From Dryomyza anilis (taxonomy: Eukaryota > Arthropoda > Insecta > Diptera > Dryomyzidae), in contig OX638131.1 in NCBI GenBank assembly GCA_951804985.1, positions 54,371,078 through 54,435,077 of the forward strand: a stretch of DNA of 64,000 nt, read 5' to 3'. Position 1 is the stretch's first letter. Every line of letters starts with the position of its first letter. A model generated the notes under the pieces. It saw only the letters and a list, made by a program, of their open reading frames with translations, did no database searches and had not been told where the DNA came from. Position numbers and translations under genes: made by a program. Shown in pieces: positions 30,236-43,325 of the stretch.

Positions 30236-32950
30236 TTGAGGGGGTGTTTGGCCAAATGTTCCTCTGCAGTATATATTGCAGATTTGGTGCACCTTTGGAG
30301 CCATATCTCGAGTATATGGATGGAGTTCTACTACAAGCTAGTAGCATACCTCTCATCCTTGGCCTAGACGCGAACGCATCATCCCCTATGTGGTTCAGTA
30401 AGATGTCCCAGACATCTCTGGGATATCAGAACCGCATTAGGGGCGAGGTGCTGTTTGAGTGGATGGTATCCCAGAATGTGAGCGTAGCCAATGAGCCGAG
30501 TTCTGTATAGACGTTTGCGGGTCCAAATGGTGTATCTGACATTGATGTCACTGCATATAATGCTGCAGCGGGAGCGAGGCTGGGGTTTGCGTGGCGCGTT
30601 TGCGGTGACTGGGGTGTGAGTGATCACAATATTATTGTGATCGACGTCTCACATCTACCAGCAGAGCATGAACATGCAACCGTAAGGCGTTGGATCACGC
30701 GCGGGGTTAACTGGACGGCATATGGCGAGCTCATTTATGAGTCGTCTTTGAGTATGCCATTGCACGCGTTCAGTTCCCTGGAGGTTGATGCGCAGATTGA
30801 TGTGCTCAACGAGTGGGTGAGGGAAACCAATGACACCCTTCTTGCGAAAAACCGTCCGGTTAATCGCAAGAGAGTGAAATGGTGGACCCGAGAGCTCACG
30901 GTGAAGCGCAGGTCCGTACGGCAGCTTCGGAAGAAATTCCAAAGGGCCAGGAGGAGGAGCGCGGTAGACCTTACTCAGCATTTGGCTGCTTTCAAGCAGG
31001 CTTTGCGGGAGTACAAGGACCTCCTTGTTAAAGTCAAGGAGGATGACTGGAGGTCATTCGTGCACGATAATCGTGACGATCCTTGGGGTAAGGTCTACAG
31101 GATTTGCCGTGGTCGCGGCAAAGTCCAGGATGTTTGTGGCATTCGCGTTGGTGACGTGGTGAGCACATCCTGGAGGGAGAGTGTGGGCATACTCATGAGC
31201 TCGCTCGGGGGAGTCAGTTCAGCCTCCACCGGGGGCGTCTGACCCTCCTCCTGAGTTGAGGACGAGCGAGATAGAGTATGCGGTGGGCCTTGTGCGCGCG
31301 AGGAAGTCTCCGGGTATGGATGGGATGACTGGAGAAATGGTGAAAGCCATTTGGAGAGCCATCCCTGACTACGTCGGGGCTCTGCTTCGCAAATGTGTAG
31401 GCGAGGGGTATTTTCCGGATGTTTGGAAAAATGCCCGGGTGGTGGTGCTTCTGAAGTCACCCGATAAGGTCAGGAGCAATCCTCGATCATATCGGGGCAT
31501 CACCCTTCTGCCGGTGCTGGAGGACGCATGGCGATGCGATGTGGAGACTGTTCGTCAGTCTGAGGAGAAGTACGTTCTAGGACTATTTGTTGACTTCAAG
31601 GGCGCATTTGACTACCTATGTTGGGAAACCATCATTAGTAGGCTGAGTGCCCTTAGTTGTCAGGAATTAGATCTCTGGCGTTGCTACTTCCGTGGTAGGA
31701 GTGCGGTTGTCGTTGGTGTCAACGAAACCGTCGGTGTGGACGTGGTGCGTGGCTGTCCGCAGGGGTCCATCAGTGGTCCATTTATTTGGAACATGATGAT
31801 GGACCCGCTGCTGAGGGAGATTGAGCGCACGTTCGAGTGCGTGGCATACGCAGATGATCTGCTCATTTTGGTGAGAGGTCAGTCTAGGGCTGACATTGAG
31901 CAGAAGGCCAATGAAGCCATGCGTATGGTGTGCCAGTGGGGCGATGTTGTGGGTGTGAGTGTTGCAGTGGATAAAACAGTGACAATGCTGCTAAAAGGCA
32001 AGTTGTCATTGAATTGTCCACCGCTCATTCGGGCTAACGGTATCAGTCTCAAGTATGCGACTGAAGTCAAGTACTTGGGACTTACTATGAAAGAACGGAT
32101 GAATTTTACACCCCACCCGGAGAGGGTACGTGACCGTTTGGTTGGCGTAGTAGGGCAACTTCGTCGTGTTCTTCGAAGTGATTGGGGCCTAAGTAGACGC
32201 TCTGTTAGGATCATATATGGCGGATTGTTCGCTGCTTGCGCAACGTTTGGTGCGTCAGTATGGTACGAAACAGTCACGACTGCTGTAGGCTATCGCAAGA
32301 TACTGTCTTGTCAGCGTGTGGTCTTGCTAGCGTGTATGCCTGTCTGCCGCACGGTCTCTACAGAGGCCTTGCATGTGCTGATGGGGGTACCCCCACTTGA
32401 CCTGGAGGTAATATCTAAAAGTATTACTTATAGAATCAAGAGGGGAATTGCGCTTCGGGACAGCGACTGGCAGATTAATGTCGTGCGATGCCAGTCTACA
32501 AAAGAACGGAAGATTGTGTTGCGGGAGGAGGTCCTGTCTAGGTGGCAATCTAGATGGGACGGGAGTTCAAGTGGCCGGACAACTTACTCGTTCATTGGCG
32601 ATGTCAGGTTTGTAGGAAATTTCCCAAAATTTGACTTCGGTTTGAGTTTGGGATTCCTTCTTACTGGGCATGGCTCATTGAATGAGTATTTGTTTCGGCG
32701 CACTTTGAGTGCAACGGAGTGTTGTGCGTGCGGTGCTGTAGAGGACAGCGTTCACATTATCTGTGACTGCCCGTTGTATGAGGATATTCGTGTCGAATTG
32801 CGTGAGCTGTTTGCAAGTGGAACGATCGAGATAGGTAACATACTCTCCATCGGAGAGCGTGTTGCTGTTTTGGTCGTTTTGCATGCGAAGTTTTCAGAAG
32901 GCGGCGTAGTAGCAGATAGATGGGTGTCAACGTTCGGCCACCAGTCCTGA
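30236..32950 (+). pseudogene. Y4 ORF2, truncated endonuclease-RT
   Basis: Lacks the first ~83 codons, including YNCQG and VQEPY. It keeps LGLDANASSPMW, then the inherited TAG at 30,508-30,510, SDID and SDHN, and the inherited extra-G frameshift to TGA 31,240-31,242. From 31,256 the RT frame is open to TGA 32,948-32,950 with FVDFKGAFD, GCPQGSISGPF, YADD (31,847-31,858), the thumb region and an intact ECCACG C-terminal motif. The 96-bp RT deletion is shared with Y1-Y3. Small differences from Y3 include EDAWRCDVETVRQ in place of EETWRCDVETARQ and GDVVGV for GDGVGV. Confidence 0.88.
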
Positions 32951-33414
32951 GCTATATGGAGCTCAACTGATAGTAGTTACGTAAGTGGCTACGAAGTCTA
33001 ACCGGAGCCTTTAATCTGGTACCACGGGTAAGCAGAAGCCCCTGAACATTTAGGTGCTACCTTGTGTTTAGCCTGCTTTTGCGGTTGGCCCTTCGGGGAG
33101 TATCGTGGTGGCTGTGGTTACTACCTAAATTTACGCGGGTACAGTAGTTGCTCGGCGGGCGTGGAGTTGCGTCTTTCTCAACCGGGCGCCATGACCCATA
33201 GAATGGAAGAGGATTAGATAGCCTCGCCTCTCACCAAGAGATAAGTTATGTCCACATGTATATCTTAAATTGGTACCTGCAGAGGGTACTTGTACCCTCC
33301 AATGGGGCGGTGACTGACGCATTGTATTAGTCTGTGCTTAAGCGCACTGTGGGTTAGGGCTGTCATAGCAGGATCCCACATAAAAACCAGCATATTATTT
33401 ATGTCCCTATGTTC
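32951..33414 (+). other. Y4 3' UTR
   Basis: Same length and palindromes as the Y3 3' UTR; ends at 'ctatgttc'. Confidence 0.8.
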
Positions 33415-33456
33415 GACAGAACTTTTAAAATTCGTATGAAATTTATTATAATTTTT
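33415..33456. other. 42-bp junction spacer, copy 2
   Basis: Identical to 24,249-24,290. Confidence 0.8.
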
Positions 33457-35333
33457 ACGACGCGTATTTACGGAGTTATGATCATTTTAAGTTTGAGACG
33501 TGATTTCTCAAGAACCCTTGCGCCGAATATAATGATTTATATTGGTATTAAAAGGGAAAAATAGATTACAAAATGAGGCCTCTACGACGTGTATTTACGG
33601 AGTTATGAGCATTTTGAACTTGGAACGTGATTTCTGAAGAACCCCTTGCTCCATTTATAATGATTTATATTGGAATTAAAACGGCAAAACGTGATTACAA
33701 AATGTGCCAACTTTGAGGCCTCTACGACGCGCCAACCTTAAAGGCTCTACAACGCGTATTTACGGAGTTATGAGTATTTTAAGTTTGAGACGTGATTTCT
33801 CAACAACCCATTGCGCCGATTATAATGATTTATATTGGAACTAAAAGGGCAAACATAAATTACAAAATATGCCAACTTTGAGGCCCCTACGACGCGTACT
33901 TACGGAGGTATGAGCATTTTAAATTAGAAGACCCTTGCGCGGTATATAATAATTTATATTGGAATTAAAAGGGCAATTGGAATTAAATTACAAAATGTGC
34001 CAACTGTGAACTGTTATGACCATTTTAAGTTGGAGACGTGATATCTCAATAATACTTGCGCCGATTATAATGATTTATATTGGAATTAAACCGGCAAAAT
34101 GAGATTACAAAATGTGCCAACTTTGAGGCATCTACGACGCGTACTTACGGAGTTATGAGCATTTTGAGATTGAGACGTGATTTCTGAAGAACCCCTTGCG
34201 CCAAAAAGTGATTACAAAATGTGCCAACTTTGAGGCCTCTACGACGCGTATTTACGGAGTTATGAGCATATTAAGTTTGAGACGCGATTTCTCAACAACA
34301 ACCCATTGCGCCGATTATAATGATTTATATTGTAATTAAAAGGCCAAAAATAGATTACAAAATGAGGCCTCTACGACGTGTATTTACGGAGTTATAAGTA
34401 TTTTAAGTTTGAGACGTGATTTCTCAAGAATCGCTGGGCCGATAATAATGATTTATATTGGAATTAAAAGAGCAAAAATAGAATATAAAATGTGCCAACT
34501 TTGAGGCCTCTACGATGCGTATTTACGGAGTTATGAGCATTTTGAGCTTGAGACGTGATTTCTGAAAAATTCTTGCGCCGAATATAATGATTTATTTTGG
34601 AACCAAAGGGCAAAAATAGATTACAAAATGTGCCAACTTTGAGGCCTCTACGACGAATATTTACGGGGTTATAAGCATTTTAAGTTTAAGACGTGATTTC
34701 TAAAGTGTATTTACGGAGTTATGAGCATATTAAGTTTGAGACGTGATTTCTCAACAACAACCCATTGCGCCGATTATAATGATTTATATTGTAATTAAAA
34801 GGGCAAAAATAGATTACAAAATGAGGCCTCTACGACGTGTATTTACGGAGTTATAAGTATTTTAAGTTTGAGACGTGATTTCTCAAGAATCGCTGGGCCG
34901 ATAATAATTTATATTGGAATTAAAAGAGCAAAAATAGAATATAAAATGTGCCAACTTTGAGGCCTCTACGACCCGTATTTACGGAGTTATGAGCATTTTG
35001 AACTTGTGGCGTGATTTCTGAAGAACCCCTTGCTCCATTAATAATGATTTATATTGGAATTAAAACGGCAAAAAGTGATTACAAAATGTGCCAACTTTGA
35101 GGCCTCTACGACGCGTATTTACTGAGTTATGAGCATTTTAAGTTTGGGATGTGATTTCTCAACAACCCATTGCGCCGATTATAATGATTTATATTGGAAC
35201 TAAAAGGGCAAAAATAGATTACAAAATGTGCAAACTTTGAGGCCTCTACGACGCGTATTTAAGAAGTTATGAGCATTGTAAGTTTGAGACGTGATTTTTC
35301 AAGATTTCTTGCGCCGATTATAATGATTTATAT
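33457..35333. repeat. ~140-bp satellite, block 5
   Basis: Repeats block 1 at offset 9,166 with few differences. It lacks the 1,014-bp and 3,282-bp nested duplications that follow block 1. Confidence 0.92.
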
Positions 35334-35664
35334 TTTAATAATAATAGTTTGGCGCTACAGTCCTGTATAGAACTTCGGCCGAGCTCTCTCACCATTTTGA
35401 GCTGTGCGTGTTATATTTGTACTCAAAGTGGTGGGACCTACAGTTTATTGCCGAATCCGAACGGCGGGTGAGAGCTTTTTTCATAGGCAATGGTTTTTAC
35501 TCTCGTAGGTTTGCCATTTACTGACGAGAGGTAGCGCGGTATAGAAAATGTTTCTATAAAAAGATGTTGTTAGCCCCAGTCCAGGCTTGAACCGGGGACC
35601 TTTCGGCTCGCAGTCCAACGCACTAACCACTGAGCGACCGCTAAACACTGAGCTACCGCTTGCC
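35334..35664 (-). mobile_element. tRNA-derived SINE, copy 4
   Basis: Offset 9,166 from copy 1, same flanks and same duplicated A-box region. Confidence 0.8.
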
Positions 35665-38600
35665 ACTAAAATGGCAAAAATAGATTACAAAATGTGCCAC
35701 CTTTGAGGCCTCTACGACGCGTATTTCCGGAGTTAAGAGCATTTTAAGTCTGAGACGTGATTTCTCAAGAATCCTTGCTCCGATTATACTGATTTATATT
35801 GGAACTAAAAGGGCAAAAATAGATTACGAAATGTGCCAACTTTGAGGCCTCTACGACGCGTATTTACGGAGTTATGAGCATTTTGAGCTTGAGACATGAT
35901 TTCTGAAAAATTCTTGCGCCGAATATAATGATTTATTTTGGAACCAAAAGGGCAAAAATAGATTACAAAATGTGCCAACTTTAAGGCCTCTACGACGAAT
36001 ATTTACGGGGTTATAAGCATTTTAAGTTTAAGACGTGATTTCTAAAGTTCCCTTGCGCCGCTTATAATGATTTATATTGGAATTAAAAGGCCAAAAATTG
36101 ATTACAAAATGTGCCAACTTTGAGGCCTCTACGACACGTATTTACGGAGTTATGAGCATTTTGAGCTTGAGACGTGATTTCTTAAGAACCCCTTGAGCCG
36201 ATTATAATGATTTATATTGGAATTAAGAGGGCAAAAATAGGTTATAAAATGCGCCAACTTTGAAGGCTCTACGACGCGTATTTACGGAGTTATACGCATT
36301 TTAAGTTTGAGATGTGATTTCTTTGCGCCGATTATAATGATTTATATTAGAATTAAAAGGGCAAAAATAGGTTACAAAATCTGCCAACTTTGAGGCATCT
36401 ACGACGCGTATTTACGGAGTTATGAGCATTTTGAGCTTGAGACGTGATTTCTGAAAAATTCTTGCGCCGAATATAATGATTTATTTTAGAACCAAAAGGG
36501 CAAAAATAGATTACAAAATGTGCCAACTTTGAGGCCTCTACGACGAATATTTACGGGGTTATAAGCATTTTAAGTTTCAGACGTGATTTCTAAAGTTCCC
36601 TTGCGCTGCTTATAATGATTTATATTTGAATTAAAAGGGCAAAATAGATTACAAAATGTAAAAACTTTGAGGCATCTAATGCATTAATATGAATTAAGAG
36701 GGCAAAAATAGATTACAAAATGTGCCAACCTTGAGGCCTCTACGACGCGTATTTACGGAGTTATGAGCATATTAAGTTTGAGACGCGATTTCTCAACAAC
36801 AACCCATTGCGCCGATTATAATGATTTATATTGTAATTAAAAGGGCAAAAATAGATTACAAAATGAGGCCTCTACGACGTGTGTTTACGGAGTTATAAGC
36901 ATTTTAAGTTTAAGACTTGATTTCTCAAGAACCCTTGCGACGATTATAATGATTTATATTTGAATTAAAAGGGCAAAATAGATTACAAAATGTGCCAACG
37001 TTGAGGCATCTACGACACGTATTTACGGAGTTATGAGTATTTTAAGTGTGAGACGTAATTTCTCAAGAACCCTTGTAATTAAAAGAGCAAAAATAGATTA
37101 CATATTGTGCCAACTTTGTGGCCTCTACCACTCGTACTTACGGAGTTATGAGCATTTTAAGTTTGAGACGTGATTTCTCAAGAATCCTCGCTCCGATTAT
37201 AATGATTTATATTGGAATTAAAATGGTTAAAACAGATTACAAATTGTGACAACTTTGACGCCTTTACGACGAATATTTACGGGGTTATAAGCATTTTAAG
37301 TTTGCGACGTGATTTCTCAAGAAGCCTTGCGCTGATTATAATGATTTATATTGGAACTAAAAGGGCAAAAATTGATTACAAAATGTGCCAACTTTGAGGC
37401 ATCTACGACGCGTATTTACGGAGTTATGAGCATTTTGAGCTTAAGACATGATTTCTGAAGAACCCCTTGCGTCGTTTATAATGATTTATATTGGAATTAA
37501 AAGGCCAAAAATTGATTACAAAATGTGCCAACTTTGAGGCCTCTACGACACGTATTTACGGAGTTATGAGCATTTTGAGCTTGAGACGTGATTTCTTAAG
37601 AACCCCTTAAGCCGATTATAATGATTTATATTGGAATTAAGAGGGCAAAAATAGGTTATAAAATGCGCCAACTTTGAAGGCTCTACGACGCGTATTTACG
37701 GAGTTATAAGCATTTTAAGTTTGAGATGTGATTTCTCAAGAACCCATGCGCCGATTATAATGATTGATATTGGAATTAAGAGTGCAAAAATAGCTTATAA
37801 AATGCGCCAACTTTGAAGGCTCTACGACGCGTATTTACGGAGTTATAAGCATTTTAAGTTTGAGACGTGATTTCTCAAGAACCCATGCGCCGATTATAAT
37901 GATTTATATTGGAATTAAAAGAGCAAAAATAGAATATAAAATGTGACAACCTTGAGGCCTTTACAACTCGTATTTACGGAGTTATAAACATTTTAAGTTT
38001 GAGATGTGATTTCTTAAGAACCTTTGATTTATATTGGAATTCAAAGGGCAAAAAAAGGTTACAAAATTCGCCAACTTTGAAGGCTCTACGAAGCGTATTT
38101 ACGGAGTTATAAGCATTTTGAACTTGAGACGTGATTTCTGAAGAACCCTTGCGCCAAAAAGTGATTAAAAAATGTACCAACTTTGATTCCTCTACGACGC
38201 GTATTTACGGAGTTATGAGCATTTTAAGTTTGAGACGTGATTTCTCAAGAACCCCTTGCGCCGATTATAAAGTGTTATATTTGAATTAAAAGGGCAAAAA
38301 TAGATTACAAAATGTAAAAACTTTGAGGCATCTAATGCATTAATATGAATTAAGAGGGCAAAAATAGATTACAAAATGTGCCAACCTTGAGGCATTTACG
38401 ACGTATATTTACGGAGTTATGCGCATTTTGAGCTTGAGACGTGATTTCTGAAGAACCCCTTGCACCAAAAAGTGATTACAAAATGTGTCAACTTTGAGGC
38501 CTCTACGACGCGTATTTACGGAGTTATGAGCATTTTGAGCTTGAGACGTGATTTCTCAAGAACCCCTTGCGCCGATTATAATGATTTGTATTTGAATTAA

Positions 38601-41600
38601 AAGGGCAAAATTAGATTACAAAATGTGCCAACTTTGAGGCCTCTACGACTCGTATTAACGCATTTATGAGCATTTTGAGCTTGAGACGTGTTTTCTGAAG
38701 AACCCCCTGCGCCGTTTATAATGATTGATATTGGAATTAAAAAGGCAAAAATACACTACAAAATGTGCCAATTTTGAAGCCTCTACGACGCGTATTTACG
38801 GAGTTATGAGCATTCTAAATTTGGGACCTGATTTCTCAAGAACCCTTGCGCGGTATATAATGATTTATATTGGAATTGAAAGGGTTAAAATAGATTACAA
38901 ATTGTGCCAACTTTGACGCCTCTACGACGAATATTTACGGGGTTATAAGCATTTTAAATTTAAGACGTGATTTCTAAAGTTTCCTTGCGCCGCTTATAAT
39001 GATTTATATTGGAATTAAAAAGGCAAAAATAGATTACAAAATGAGGCCTCTACGACGTGTGTTTACGGAGTTATAAGCATTTTAAGTTTAAGACGTGATT
39101 TCTCAAGAACCCTTGCGACGATTATAATGATTTATATTTGAATTAAAAGGGCAAAATAGATTACAAAATGTGCCAACGTTGAGGCATCTACGACACGTAT
39201 TTACGGAGTTATGAGTATTTTAAGTGTGAGACGTAATTTCTTAAGAACCCTTGTAATTAAAAGAGCAAAAATAGATTACATATTGTGCCAACTTTGTGGC
39301 CTCTACCACTCGTACTTACGGAGTTATGAGCATTTTAAATTTGAGACGTGATTTCTCAAGAATCCTCGCTCCGATTATAATGATTTATATTGGAACTAAA
39401 AGGGCAAAAATAGATTACAGATTGTGCCAACTTTGAGGCCTCTACGACGTGTATTTATGAAGTTATGAGCATTTTAAGTTTGACACGTGATTTCTTAAGA
39501 ACTCATGCGTTGTTTATAATGATTTATATTGGAATTAAAAGGCAAAAATTGATTAAAATTGTGCCGACTTTGAGGCCACTACGACGCGTATTAAGTGAGC
39601 ATTTTAAGTTTGAGGTGTGATTTCTCAAGAGTTCTTGCTCCGATTATAATGATTTATATTGGAACTAAAAGGGCAAAAATAGATTACAAAATGTGCCAAC
39701 TTTGAGGCCTCTACGACGTGTATTAACAGAGTTATGAGCATTTTAAATTTGAGACGTGATTTCTCAAGAATTCTTGCGCCGTTTATAATGATTTATATTG
39801 GAATTAAAAGGGTTAAAACAGATTACAAATTGTGACAACTTTGACGCCTCTACGACGAATATTTACGGGGTTATAAGCATTTTAAGTTTGCGACGTGATT
39901 TCTCAAGAATCCTTGCACTGATTATAATGATTTATATTGGAACTAAAAGGGCAAAAATAGATTACAAAATGTGCCAACTTTGAGGCCTCTACGACGCGTA
40001 TTAACGGAGTTATAAGCATTTTGTGCTTGAGACGTGATTTCTGAAGAACCCCTTGCGCCGTTTATAATGATTTATATAGGAATTAAAAGGGCAAAAATTG
40101 ATTACAAAATGTGCCAACTTTGAGGCATCTACGACGCGTATTTACGGAGTTATGAGCATTTTGAGCTTAAGACATGATTTCTGAAGAACCCCTTGCGTCG
40201 TTTATAATGATTTATATTGGAATTAAAAGGCCAAAAATTGATTACAAAATGTGCCAACTTTGAGGCCTCTACGACACGTATTTACGGAGTTATGAGCATT
40301 TTGAGCTTGAGACGTGATTTCTCAAGAACCCCTTGCGCCGTTTATAATGATTTATATTGGAATTAAGAGGGCAAAAATAGCTTATAAAATGCGCCAACTT
40401 TGAAGGCTCTACGACGCGTATTTACGGAGTTATAAGAATTTTAAGTTTGAGACGTGATTTCTCAAGAACCCATGCTCCGATTATAATGATTTATATTGGA
40501 ATTAAAAGAGCAAAAATAGAATATAAAATGTGACAACCTTGAGGCCTTTACAACTCTTATTTATGGAGTTATAAACATTTTAAGTTTGAGATGTGATTTC
40601 TTAAGAACCTTTGATTTATATTGGAATTCAAAGGGCAAAAAAAGGTTACAAAATTCGCCAACTTTGAAGGCTCTACGAAGCGTATTTACGGAGTTATAAG
40701 CATTTTGAACTTGAGACGTGATTTCTGAAGAACCCTTGCGCCAAAAAGTGATTAAAAAATGCACCAACTTTGAGGCCTCTACGACGCGTATTTACGGAGT
40801 TATGAGCATTTTAAGTTTGAGACGTGATTTCTCAAGAACCCCTTGCGCCGATTATAAAGTGTTATATTTGAACTAAAAGGGCAAAAATAGATTACAAAAT
40901 GTAAAAACTTTGAGGCATCTAGGGCATTAATATGAATTAAGAGGGCAAAAATAGATTACAAAATGTGCCAACCTTGAGGCATTTACGACGTATATTTACG
41001 GAGTTATGCGCATTTTGAGCTTGTGACGTGATTTCTGAAGAACCACTTGCACCAAAAAGTGATTACAAAATGTGTTAACTTTGAGGACTCTACGACGCGT
41101 ATTAACGGAGTTATGAGCATTTTGAGCTTGAGACGTGATTTCTGAAGAACCCCCTGCGCCGTTTATAATGGTTTATATTGGAATTAAAAGGGCAAAAATA
41201 CACTACAAAATGTGCCAATTTTGAGGCCTCTACGACGCGTATTTACGGAGTTATGAGCATTCTAAATTTGGGACCTGATTTCTCAAGAACCCTTGCGCGG
41301 TATATAATGATTTATATTGGAACTAAAAGGGAAAAATAGATTACAAAATGTGCCAATTTTGAGGCCTCTACGACGCGTATTTACGGAGTTATGAGCATTT
41401 TAAATTTGATACGTGATTTCTCAAGAACCATTGCGCGTTATATAATGATTTATATTGGATTTAAAATGGCAATTGGAATTAAATTACAAAATGTGCAAAC
41501 TGTGAACTGTTATGACCATTTTAAGTTTGAGAGTTATTTCTCAATTATCCTTGCGCCGATTATAATGATTAATATTGGAACTAAAAGGGCAAAAATAGAT

Positions 41601-42189
41601 CATAGATTTTGAGGTCTCTACGACTCGTATTTACGGAGTTATGGGCATTTTAAATTTGAGACGTGATTTCTCAAGAACCTTTGCGCCGATTATAATGATT
41701 TATATTGGAATTAAAAGGGCAAAAATATGTTACAAAATGCGCCAACTTTGAAGGCTCTACGACGCGTATTTACGGAGTTATGAGCATTTTAAGTTTGATA
41801 CGTGATTTCTCAAGAACCCCTTGCGCCGATTATAATGATTTATATTTGAATTAAAAGGGCAAAAAAGGATTACAAAATGTGCCAACTTTGAGGCATCTAC
41901 GAAGCGTTTTTACGGAGTTATGAGCATTCTAAATGTGGGTCCTGATTTCTCAAGAACCCTTGCGCGGTATATAATGATTTATATTGGAATTAAATGGGCA
42001 AAAATTGATTACAAAATGTGCCATCTGTGAACTGTTATGACCATTATAAATTAGAGACGTGATTCTCAATAATCCTTGCGTCGATTATAATAATTTATAT
42101 TGGAAATAAAAGGGAAAAATAGATTACAAATTGTGCCAACTTTGAGGCCTCTACGACGCGTATTTACGGAGTTATGAGCATTTTAAATT
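35665..42189. repeat. ~140-bp satellite, block 6 with higher-order repeats
   Basis: Longest block before Y5. A clean monomer is 38,498-38,637 (140 bp). Higher-order structure: around 36.9-38.2 kb and 39.0-40.8 kb the same order of variant monomers recurs (offset 2,178 early, about 2,586 later because of extra monomers). Landmarks are the short 'aaaatgtaaaaactttg' / 'gcattaatatgaatt' monomer and the 'caaaaaaaggtt' monomer. No gene; ORFs of about 60-70 codons are translations of satellite. Confidence 0.9.
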
Positions 42190-42286
42190 GACGCATTGAT
42201 TTAGTCCTGTGTTAAGAGCACTGTGGGTTTAGATCGTCAAGGCAAGGATCCCACATAAAAACACATTATTTTCTGTCTCTATGTTC
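42190..42286 (+). mobile_element. Isolated X 3' tail fused to Y5
   Basis: The last ~97 bp of an X 3' UTR (from 'gacgcattgatttag' to 'ctatgttc'), with the TGTGGG/CCCACA stem, sits between satellite and the Y5 5' UTR. The X-to-Y junction is the same as at 5643/5644. It shows that Y5 was once part of an X-Y tandem. Confidence 0.82.
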
Positions 42287-43325
42287 TCACTTTCCAACTG
42301 GGACAGTAGATAGTGTAGGTTGTGTTAAAGTGCGCTCCGTCGTCGATAGTGATTTTTAATCGGTGATAATTCGGGACATCCGTGGGATAAAATAGTGATA
42401 GTGACACTGGTCGATAGGCCAAGGAAATACGAGTGGACTCGTGAAAAAATTTCCGTAAAATAGCAGAGGATTCCTCGTATAAACGAGGATTAAAAATCCG
42501 GGCTTAGTGCAGTGTTAATTGTTAGCGTAGCAGTAGGCAGGTGAGTGGGTAGTGCAGTTGGTTGTTTGTCAAGCAGTTTAGCTTGGCAACAAACCGGAAG
42601 CGGAAAACTTTTGGTCCGTACGGTACCGGAAGTTGAAAAATTTTGGTCTGTACTGTACCAACTTTTGGTTCGTACTGTACTTTTGCCCAAATTTGTCATA
42701 CTCTTTGTTCGTACTGTACCGGAAGTTAAAAATATATTTGCTTCGTACTGTACCTCTTGTCGGTCAAGTGGTGCATTTTGTTAGGTTTGTGTACGTACTA
42801 AAAGTACAGCGCCACCTCTTGGGAAATCTGAGAGTCACACTGCGGAGACTACCAAACGTTGGTACTGCGGAGACCACCAAACTTTTTTGCTAAGTACTTA
42901 CTTGGTACTTACTTGGTAAGGAGTTGGTGGCAAATTGGGGTTTTTTGTGGGTATTTCTGGTTTTTCCCATATACCCGTGATTCCCATTTTATTTCCCGGC
43001 ATCCCTGTATAGTTGCTGTATAATCCTATATAGGAAGCGAGTTCCTGTATAGTTGCTATATATTTACTATATAGTAGCTGTATAGTACCTGTATAAGGTC
43101 CAAAGTGGCTGTATAAGACCTGTATAAAGCCTTTCTGAAGGGATTATACAGTCACTATACAGGTACTATACAGGTCATTTTGCCTGTATAAAGTGTAAAA
43201 TACCTGTAGCCTGATATCTCCCTAATTACTGGGAATTTTTTGAAAATTCAAAAAACCTAAATTTGAGAAAAATTAAGGCTATCGCACAGGGTATTTGGTT
43301 AAGCGATGTCCACTGGGTTTAAGGG
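42287..43325 (+). promoter_or_regulatory. Y5 5' UTR: GTACTGTAC module and hairpin
   Basis: Five GTAC(T/G)GTAC motifs at 42,618, 42,650, 42,672, 42,711 and 42,745 (spacings 32, 22, 39, 34, matching Y1). The long hairpin has arms 43,078-43,095 and 43,156-43,173, perfectly complementary. A short duplication of 'gatgtccactggg' lies just before the ORF1 start (about 43,306 and 43,325), giving an extra upstream ATG. Confidence 0.65.

Larger units (their letters stand above)
30236..33414 (+). mobile_element. Element Y4: 5'-truncated copy made by segmental duplication
   Basis: Begins in the endonuclease at the base equivalent to Y3 21,070 and runs to the Y 3' end. It matches Y3 at a constant 9,166-bp offset, with only scattered substitutions, through the 3' UTR, the 42-bp spacer and into the satellite and SINE. 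The breakpoint shares 'ttgagg' between satellite (tttgaggcc) and element (gttgagggg). This is a DNA-level tandem duplication join, not a 5'-truncated retrotransposition. Confidence 0.88.

Noticed and set aside
30236..30260. Y4 as an ordinary 5'-truncated retrotransposition
   Set aside because: Its 3' flank, spacer, satellite and SINE all match those of Y3 at one constant offset and the 5' join has 6-bp microhomology, so DNA duplication explains it better.
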